A DNA stretch of 64,000 bases, from NCBI GenBank assembly GCA_947095585.1, contig OX352765.1:88124965-88188964 (forward strand), given 5' to 3'. Shown here one piece after another: positions 56,791-64,000 of the stretch. How positions within the stretch are numbered: position 1 is the stretch's first letter; each line of letters starts with the position of its first letter. Source of the DNA: Nephrocerus scutellatus (taxonomy: Eukaryota; Arthropoda; Insecta; Diptera; Pipunculidae). The notes beneath the pieces were generated by a model. The model saw nothing but the letters and a program-made list of their open reading frames with translations, had not been told where the DNA came from and searched no databases. The position numbers and the translations under genes are program-made.

Positions 56791-58059
56791 ACTTGTCAAA
56801 TTATAAGAAAGAGATGGCTAATTGACTGGTACATTTATAGAGATGACAGTCAAAAAGCTTAAGTCGACATATGTGGACTCCAGCACCGAACAAAGCTATT
56901 GAGCTAGAAATGTGCTGCATTGCTGGGAATGATTAGCGCAGGAAAAGACGTCGCAACCGAGTATGTAGTACATAATGTCCATTACGTCATTGATGTTGGC
57001 GGTACTCAATTAATTATCTCAGTTTCATTATTTGCAGGCATTCAAAATACAAGTTCACAGACATTTCTTCCCTTTTTCCCTCCTTATCCTTAAAGAACAT
57101 GCAGTACCAAGCTTATATTCTTGCTTCATAAGGGTGCAAGGCTCCTAACGCGTGCACAAATTATAAAAAAATGGAAAATCACAATTGACAGTACTTTTAT
57201 TAATTTAGCAGAGGATTGTGCTGGCTAAGCACTATCATCAAATAGTAAATCATTCCTTAGATACCCGCCGGTAATGTTTTTTTCTCCATTAATTCGAAGA
57301 ACAAATAAACAAATTTCAACTTACAGTCTGTTTTACGATAAAATCATCAAAAAGAGTAACTTAAAAATATCCATCCAAATGCCTTGCAGTTCAATTACAC
57401 TTTTTCCTTAAGATAGAAATAGAAACTGGAAATTTCCCAAAACAAAGGAAGTAAAACTTTTAAGCAGCACAAAGTCCATTTTTTGCAGTGCATCTCTTAT
57501 TGTCCGCTTAGAATACGTCCATACCCTTAGGGAAGCAACCCGGTAAACATCCTTTTACTGACAGAGAAAGGGTATATTGAATTTTGATCAACGGCAAACG
57601 ATAGTAAATGCTGAGCTGAAGTTTGATTGTGTGTGTTGTGTGTAGTTGTGGGTGTTGGTCTTGGAGATGAGAGAATAAAAAATGAAATCTGTTGACTGTA
57701 GAGATATAATTTCTTCTCGAAACATGCATGAACGATGATGATGTTAATCGAAGTATTGCCGAAAAGTGACCCTTGGGCGAAGATAGTTTATTCTTTGAGT
57801 ATTCTTGCTGGAAGCTAACATCAATGTGTCAATTGAGTTAGAAAAAATTTAATCTTAATACTCAAATGAAATACAAGGAACAAATAATTAAGAAAAAATA
57901 ACAAAACTGGAAAATGTAGTGCTTATCTTAGAATTTAAATTAGTTTCCAAGGCTATGTTTGTCATCAGTTTAGCACACTTCTTTTTTAATTTGCTCATTC
58001 GTGGGCGCCGTGGAACGGAAGAGCTCGTTTATTCATACAAAGGCAAGTTCAAATTCAAA
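56791..58059. other. Non-coding spacer
   Basis: AT-rich. Nothing recognised. Confidence 0.45.
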
Positions 58060-58880
58060 AAGCTTACCACCGATATTTCAACGTGAGAAATGCACCCAGT
58101 AACGCCGTTTTTCAGTGATTTGTTCAGAGATTTCGACAACATGGTTCCGTTCGGTAGACCACAATTAGATCGATCAGAACAAAACTTAGAGCTTGTAAGG
58201 CAAAGTACTGAAGACCAACATGGAACGTCTATTCGAAGACGAGTTGCCCACTTAGGTCTGTCCCGTTTGTCACTGCACACCATTTTGAGACGTGATTTGC
58301 ATTTACTTCCTTACAAGGCGCAACTAGTGCAAGAATTAAAGCTATTGGACCATCGACAGTGGCTTAAGTATGCAATGTGGTTTCAACAACTGAGCACGGA
58401 AAATGCTGAAATTATTCGTAACTTGATTGTAAGTGACGAGGCTCATGGGTACGTCAACAAACAGAATTGCAAAATGTACAGAAAATTCAATATCAATCAA
58501 TGAACAGCAATTGCACCCACTCCAGTGCACGGTTTGGTGTACTGTAAAGTCGGATGCAATAATTGGGCGCATATTTTCCGAAAACCAATATAGCAATGCA
58601 GTAACGGTCGCTAGCGAGCGATATCGTATTATGCTGCGAGGCTTTCTTCGTCAAACGGTAGATAACCGTCCTCTGATGTGGTTCCAACAAGAGCTACTCC
58701 ACATACCACAAGGGCACACTGCAGCTCCGAAGAGAATATTTTGGTGATCGAATTATTTCAAAGGTTACGAAAATTCAATGCCACACACACTCTCCCGATT
58801 TCACGCCAGCAGACTTTTTTCTTTCTGGTTATTTGAACAAAAAAGTGTACATTTAAAAACCTCAGACAATTCACCTTCTT
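58060..58880 (+). mobile_element. Dead DD41D-related mariner-like transposase
   Basis: Plus-strand frames read 'DNMVPFGRPQLDRSEQNLEL', 'TSIRRRVAHLGLSRLSLHTI' (second helix-turn-helix), 'LRRDLHLLPYKAQLVQELK', 'IVSDEAHGYVNKQNC' (first catalytic Asp kept), 'LHPLQCTVWC', 'RYRIMLRGFL', 'MWFQQELLH' (second catalytic Asp lost), and finally DNA for 'FTPADFFLSGYLNKKVYI' (third Asp kept). It shares YVNKQNC, PYK-QLVQELK and MWFQQ with the intact transposase at 62849-63952 but is clearly a different lineage. Stops and frameshifts make it non-functional. The N-terminal ~50 codons are missing. Confidence 0.8.
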
Positions 58881-58930
58881 TACCATAGGCATCTGACGGG
58901 AAGAATAAAGGATATGTGCATAGATACTCG

Positions 58931-59215
58931 CTACTCGCGGTCAGCCGGATCAGCAGAATAGGAGGAATAACACAGAATGCATTAGAATTGCAGGTGGCCG
59001 TAACTATCTATGACTGGTGGAAGTGCGATCAAACCTCCACGTGGTGGCCGCCGGTAATTTTCCTCCAATGCAGGAAAAGCTGAATGATCGGGCTAGTCCC
59101 TTCAAAGTAAGGTTGGCGCGAGGCCAATAACCTCGCATGAAAAAAATTATTATTACGGAACCGACGGGAGGCCAGGACCGGACCCCGGTTGTAGAGCCAA
59201 ATATGATGATGATGA
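58931..59215 (+). mobile_element. Short non-autonomous RTE-A-derived element
   Basis: This 285-bp unit joins about 220 bases of the RTE-A 5' leader (shared with 44262-44495 and 48830-49078) directly to about 60 bases of the RTE-A 3' end, GCCAGGACCGGACCCCGGTTG, TAGAGCCAAATATGATGATG. It is flanked by a perfect 12-base duplication, CATAGATACTCG (58919-58930 and 59216-59227), so both ends are original. It codes for nothing and must have been moved by enzymes of an autonomous RTE. A deletion derivative of this type behaves like a SINE. Confidence 0.8.
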
Positions 59216-59229
59216 CATAGATACTCGTA

Positions 59230-60129
59230 CTATGGAGTTGCTTTTGGAAAATACCATTTAAAAAATTAGATTTTTTCATAAAATATTGAGTTGAAAGAGA
59301 TTAACGTGGTTACCTGCAAAAAACGCATTACTACGGTCCTCTTCAGACACGAATTGTACGACAATTGGCGACCATCATTTGATATTCAAGTATTAACTCA
59401 TTGGTGAGAGCTGAGCCAATCTTACACCCATGCCAATTTAAGGGAAGGGACGGCAACCGGTTGTATGAGGCGCAACTCAAGTCGGGCACATAATCGCACC
59501 AGTAAAATCAGGAAGTAAGACCAGGGGACTGCTGATGTAACCAATTCTAGCGCTCTACCGGCATTTGGGTAGTAAACCACCAGCCACTTCGTAGGTCAAG
59601 CCTAGAACGAACTGTGTTCTCAACCAATAGTTGGCCCCGACTCAGCAGCCTCCAAGGAGATCAACCTCATCCGTTGACAAGCCAACTCCCGCAGTACCAA
59701 CGCGATATTGGTGAGATATACTATCAACGATCTCAGCTCGTTCAGAGATGAGTGTTTGGGTGGCTGCAAAGCAAAGTTCGTAACCTCGAAGCATATCATT
59801 CACCACAAGGACTTTTAACCCAGCACAATCTAGCAGTCCTAGGACGCCTAGAATAGAACTACCCTAGGCTTTCATGACAGTCATATAGGTGTGAGACTGA
59901 TCTACTAAATACGAAGAGATTACCAATAAAAGATCCTCCAAGTACTAATAGCCCTTTCTGTTTATCTACTTACAATGGAAAAGTCATGCACCATACCAAT
60001 ATATAGGATAAGATGCAGCTTGACCCCCACGGATTATATTTTAATTGACAATTGGATCCAAAGGGTAAGCATGCTCAAAAATCTTATAGACAGCTAAAAA
60101 AGTATATCCATATCCTTTTATGTATATGT
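59230..60129. other. Non-coding spacer, partly GC-richer
   Basis: From about 59400 to 59900 the base composition rises (GACGGCAACCGG, GACTCAGCAGCCTCC), which is unusual for the spacers here and like LINE leader sequence. I could not match it to any other element in the window. Confidence 0.35.
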
Positions 60130-60137
60130 TACTTCAG

Positions 60138-60430
60138 GGGGCGCCGTGGCTCAGTGGATAAGTGCATAGACTTCAGAGCAGGAGTTTCGTGGTTCGAATC
60201 CCAATAACACCAAAATATTATTCACGGTCCCACATCTCACGAATGTCTGACGAACGTCCGAGAGTAATAACTTGTCACGAAAAGCTTCTCAATTCGATGT
60301 TCGGATATGGCATTGTAGGTCCCTTCCATTATTGTGCAAACAGATACCTGCACAACACAAATGGTCGCGAGAAGCTAGGCTTTGGACCGCAATGGTTTTT
60401 CGCGCCAATTATTATTATTATTATTATTAT
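60138..60430 (+). mobile_element. tRNA-derived SINE, second copy
   Basis: Same family as 41475-41771. A box TGGCTCAGTGG at 60147, B box GGTTCGAATCC at 60191, body with ATAACACCAAAATATTATTC, CCGAGAGTAATAACTTGTC, CAATTCGATGTTCGGATATGG and ATGGTCGCGAGAAGCTAGG, and a tail of about seven ATT units. TTCAG flanks both ends (60133-60137 and 60431-60435), a possible short target duplication. The internal promoter looks complete. Confidence 0.85.
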
Positions 60431-60439
60431 TTCAGACTA

Positions 60440-62736
60440 AAATTGAATAAAACGACAGTTTTTAAAACTTTATCGAATGCTCTTATGACATAATTGGTTC
60501 TTGGGTATAATTTTTTTGCAGAACATACGTGCGCTAGGGCTTTTCATAATCACAATATGAATACCTTCTTCAGGAGATATACCATTTGTATGTCTCATCC
60601 CAAACAACAGCTATCTTCATGAGTGAGTTGGTTAGAGTTATGTATAATAGCCTTTGCTCTTGACAGGGATACGCGTAGCTTACTAACAGTGATTTTGACA
60701 CAGTCTATCCCAAAGAAAAAGTAAAGAATTACTTGTGGTAACTGGAGTTAAAAGATTATACAGGAGATCTCACAATAAAGTGCTTATAAGCCCACATTGT
60801 TAAATCTACCACCTTAATACCTAAATACATCAAATAAACGACACACATGAAGACAGCAGTAAACGACAATACATGTACAGCATAGTATCATTTCGATATA
60901 GACGATCAGTGGGTCGAGAATTATTCATTAGTTTTTCAAACGCGTTAAGAAATAACTATTACGCCACCGACATGATATTCTTCTTAACACTCTAAATGGA
61001 GCGTGAAGGCATCTGAAGAGCTTACATGAATATTTCAGAGAGTATTTCCAATTTATGTAAAATATTTGTGCAAAATTAAAGAATTTTCTAGCACTCAGTT
61101 TTCCCTTCCAACCATGCTTGCAATGCGCAAAAAGTAAATTATTTTTACCAAAAAACCCACACATACACTTAAAGATCCATTTTGTCAGAATTGTAACCCT
61201 TTGGAGTAATTGAATTAATCCCTAGAATTTTTCCTCCATTTAAATGTCCTCCATAAGCAATTCATTGCTAAACTCAGTCCTGCCATTCGCAATCAAGTTT
61301 CAAGTTTCAAGTTACGAATAAAGATATTTTCCACTCAGGACTTAATCATCGGAGCCCACAAGGCGTTCAGCACAATAGCAATAAAATTTTCCTTTCCACA
61401 CATTTGGCCTTTGCCTCTATCACCACCGGATGGCATCATATTGTGAAAGGAATTTGAATATTCATTCGTACATTATCTACATACAAACATATAATGTAAA
61501 TTTTAGGTATATGTACACATGTATACTTGCTGGACACCAAAATGTGGCACTAAAGCACCATCACGGAAGTAATGAAACACTAAAAAATTGGACACCTTGA
61601 GCTTAACTTTCGGCAACTGAATTCATCAACCCATCGCCTTACCTTACCGAGCGCCGCAGCCAGGGGTTGATTAGAATCGGCGTGGTAATGGGTGCAATAT
61701 TTGTGGTGAAGCAGACAAATTTCCATTTGGTCGGTCATAGTCCTGCATACTCGTACTACGAGTATGTACGGTTCTTCAGTATATTCACTTGGACGGATGG
61801 TATTTGTTGTTGCGTTGTTGGTTCTGGTATTGCTTGCCAATACCACTAACTAACATTGTGGAAAAAAGGATTTTCTTACCTTCTATTTGGATCGACAAAA
61901 ATAAAATGTAAATGGGATTAATTCGTCGCTTTTTTCTTCTAAGGCGGATACAATAAAATGGCTTTAGTCCATTTATCTATCTTCATTACAGGACGATCGA
62001 ATGGTAAACTATTGGTATGCCATTTTAGTGAAATGAATAAAAGGACAGTAGGTGAGTTTCTCTGTGCTGATTTTGAATGATTGAATTAAAAGAGAAGACA
62101 GGGGGCAAATTGAAGATGAATTGAAGGTATTGTGTGTTGTTTTTTTTGTGGTGATGACAATGTTGATGAAACAGTAAGGATGAAGGAAACAGTGAAACGA
62201 ACAGTAAATGAATGGATAAATTAGAAAAAAAAATGTGATGATTTGATGAAGCGAAAATTGCTGCTTGGTGCAGATTTTTACATAATAATTCATTCTCAAT
62301 GCTCAATTGACCTTAAACATTTAGGAAATTGAGTGAGTTTAAGTTAATATTCTTTTTATAAAAGAGCTTACCGTTTTTTTTCGGTACTAAATATACGAAA
62401 AATGACGGCAATTTCCTTTGCGGTAAGAATACACGACATCATAAAAAATTTCCTATTAAACCAGCTATAATTATCCTAAAGCTGAGCAATATACGAAATT
62501 CCCCGTTGCCATTCTTAGCAAGATAGTAGATCATATGCACGTTTTACGAGTCCAAGGAATAGCACAGTGCATGCAGATGCAACAATGCCTCAGGTGCTAG
62601 ATATAAATCTGCTTTTTAGTCCTCTCTTAAAGAAGTGAGTATAAAATGCTGTAGAAATTAAGTTAGATTTCAGATTGCGTGAATAGAATTACTATTTCAT
62701 CGGAATAAAAAAGCTCGTTAATTTTTAATAGAAGTA
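60440..62736. other. Non-coding spacer
   Basis: No gene recognised. There is a 21-base near-perfect palindrome at about 61746-61766 (CATACTCGTA-C-TACGAGTATG). The remainder is AT-rich with open frames below 100 codons and no domains. Confidence 0.5.
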
Positions 62737-64000
62737 ACGGGTGTTTTTTAAGGAGGTTTGTTTTTCCGATAGATGTCGTTTTATTTTATGACAGTTGTTT
62801 TGACAGCTTAAAGTGGCATTTCTACTCAGTATTGTTTGGCAAATCATTATGAATAGGTTAACTCCAGAACAACGTTTTCAAATCGTGGAAATTTATTTTC
62901 AAAATCAGTGTTCAATTAAAAATGTTTATAGAGCACTTCGTGAATTTTATGGTGCACATAATCGTCCGTCAGAGACCACCATAAAGAACGTAATTACCAA
63001 ATTTCGGTCTACATTCACTCTTTTGGATGCCAAGCCACCGACAAGAATGAGAAGAGTTCGTACAGAAGAAAATATTGCTGTCGTTGAGGCCAGTGTCGAA
63101 GAAAACGACAATTTATCGATTCGTCGTCGTGCTCAGCAAATTGGACTTTGTCCATCGACTTTATGGAAAATTTTACGTAAAGATTTGGGTTTGGTGCCAT
63201 ACAAAATTCAATTGGTGCAAGAATTAAAGCCACACGACCATCGTTTGCGCCGTGAATTCAGTGATTGGTCGTTAAATCAATTGAACGAAGATCCATTTTT
63301 TTACCGTAAAATTCTCTTCAGTGATGAGGCGCATTTTTTGTTAAATGGATACGTCAACAAACAAAATTGTCGCATTTGGAGCAAAGATAATCCACACGCC
63401 GTTCAAGAATTACCAATGCATCCTGATAAATGTACTGTTTGGTGCGGTCTATGGGCTGGTGGGATCATCGGTCCATATTTCTTTAAAAATGAGGAAGGAC
63501 GACGCGTTACCGTGAATGGAAATCGATACAGAACCATGTTAAATGAGTTTTTGTTGTCAAATCTTGAAGATATGGATATGGATGAAATGTGGTTTCAACA
63601 AGATGGTGCCACTTGCCATACAGCACGTGAAACAATCGACTTATTGAAAGAAACTTTCAACGACAACATTATTTCGAGAAATGGTCCGGTGAATTGGCCT
63701 CCGCGTTCGTGCGATTTGACGCCACTCGATTACTTTTTGTGGGGATACGTGAAGTCATTGGTTTATGTGGATAAACTTCAATCGATTGGCGCTTTGGAAA
63801 CCAATATTCAACGTGTCATTGCTGACATACGCCCTCAAATGCTTGAAAAAGTGCTGGAAAATTGGACCTCCAGAATGACATTTGTGAAAAATAGTCGTGG
63901 TAGCCATATGCCAGAAATTGTGTTAAATGCCAAAAAATTATCTACCAAATAAAAAAAAATTTTGGTCATTTCATAATTTTATATGTGTTTTATTCAAAAA
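62737..64000 (+). mobile_element. DD41D (rosa-type) transposon, right end beyond window
   Basis: The element appears to start after a TA at 62735-62736 with ACGGGTGTTTTTTAAGGAGG, followed by a ~110-base 5' leader, the transposase gene and an AT-rich trailer. The matching right terminal inverted repeat (expected near CCTCCTTAAAAAACACCCGT) is not seen before base 64000, so the element most likely continues past the window edge. Insertion at TA is the rule for the IS630-Tc1-mariner superfamily. Confidence 0.75.
62849..63952 (+). CDS. Intact DD41D mariner-like transposase
   Basis: A 367-codon uninterrupted transposase of the IS630-Tc1-mariner superfamily that would cut and paste its own element in the nucleus. 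From the chosen Met (MNRLTPEQR; a Met 12 codons upstream is in frame but gives an atypical hydrophobic leader), residues ~1-110 form two helix-turn-helix motifs ('SIKNVYRALREFYG' and 'LSIRRRAQQIGLCPSTLWKI'). The catalytic domain follows: Asp159 in 'ILFSDEAHF', Asp252 in 'MWFQQDGATCHTA' and Asp294 in 'CDLTPLDYFLWGYVK'. There are 41 residues between the last two acids, the DD41D spacing of the rosa group described from Ceratitis rosa. No stops, all three acids present and full family length: the only apparently functional protein gene in the window. Activity is inferred, not shown. Confidence 0.92.
   Translation: MNRLTPEQRFQIVEIYFQNQCSIKNVYRALREFYGAHNRPSETTIKNVITKFRSTFTLLDAKPPTRMRRVRTEENIAVVEASVEENDNLSIRRRAQQIGLCPSTLWKILRKDLGLVPYKIQLVQELKPHDHRLRREFSDWSLNQLNEDPFFYRKILFSDEAHFLLNGYVNKQNCRIWSKDNPHAVQELPMHPDKCTVWCGLWAGGIIGPYFFKNEEGRRVTVNGNRYRTMLNEFLLSNLEDMDMDEMWFQQDGATCHTARETIDLLKETFNDNIISRNGPVNWPPRSCDLTPLDYFLWGYVKSLVYVDKLQSIGALETNIQRVIADIRPQMLEKVLENWTSRMTFVKNSRGSHMPEIVLNAKKLSTK

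Noticed and set aside
60138..60205. Functional tRNA gene
   Set aside because: A and B boxes are present, but the acceptor arms do not pair as in a tRNA and the sequence continues into a repeated SINE body found at 41475-41771.
62025..62306. Minus-strand frames of 93-96 codons, rich in Ser/His/Phe
   Set aside because: Two overlapping phases of low-complexity AT-rich sequence, with no domain.
1..64000. LTR retrotransposons or endogenous viral sequences
   Set aside because: I found no paired long terminal repeats, primer-binding site, protease, integrase or envelope-like sequence. All reverse transcriptase matches are of non-LTR type.

Overview
This window looks like AT-rich intergenic or intronic DNA from a higher fly. 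Three things suggest this: the repeat families are those common in large fly genomes (a DD41D 'rosa'-type mariner relative, RTE and R1/LOA-group LINEs, a tRNA-derived SINE, a Helitron), microsatellites and long AT-rich spacers are frequent, and coding DNA is very sparse. The rosa group was first described from Ceratitis, so a tephritid or relative is plausible, but that is inference. No host gene could be recognised with confidence. The only intact gene is the DD41D transposase at the right edge (start chosen at 62849, stop at 63952).

Almost everything that translates into recognisable protein is broken retrotransposon. (a) RTE-clade LINEs: minus 1-1215; plus 5700-7395 and 7400-8285; minus 12702-13505, 15350-15935, 29325-29645, 31410-31480 and 46625-47815; plus 24870-25530, 32576-32820, 43600-44252, 44496-45180, 52040-52760 and 54195-54460. 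Two subfamilies can be told apart. RTE-A ends in 'TAGAGCCAAATA' followed by TGATGA repeats. RTE-B ends near AAGAAAGA and carries a characteristic GRP-x-TWRR C-terminus. (b) R1/LOA-group LINEs with an RNase H domain: 3865-4325 (minus), 4512-5460, 28601-29300, 33034-33325, 37843-38985, 38967-39200 (minus), 39490-41865, 47816-48795 (minus), 50585-51960 (minus) and 54780-56790. (c) CR1/Jockey/L2-like LINEs: 10380-12470 (minus), 18000-19500 and 34235-35330.

DNA transposons are a Helitron C-terminal remnant with its 3' end (21138-22440, minus), a mariner fragment (22998-23590), a dead DD41D relative (58060-58880) and the intact one (62737 to the window end). Non-autonomous elements are two copies and one fragment of a tRNA-derived SINE (41475-41771, 60138-60430, 5466-5545), a short RTE-A-derived element with a 12-bp target duplication (58931-59215), and a small foldback element built of inverted 15-bp repeats (43920-44120) sitting inside an RTE copy.

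Tandem repeats are prominent: a ~103-122 bp array (1480-2290), a 36-bp array (10042-10145), a GGGGTCTTTT-type array (21630-22145), a 17-bp array whose minus strand happens to be open for 216 codons (25685-26315), an 88-bp dimer (26350-26530) and a ~46-bp array split by retroelement debris (28464-28600 and 29740-30005). The rest is AT-rich unique-looking sequence. One weak splice-site-bounded candidate exon is noted at 14263-14386 (minus). There is no sign of genes working together as a pathway. The biology of the window is nested transposition and decay.
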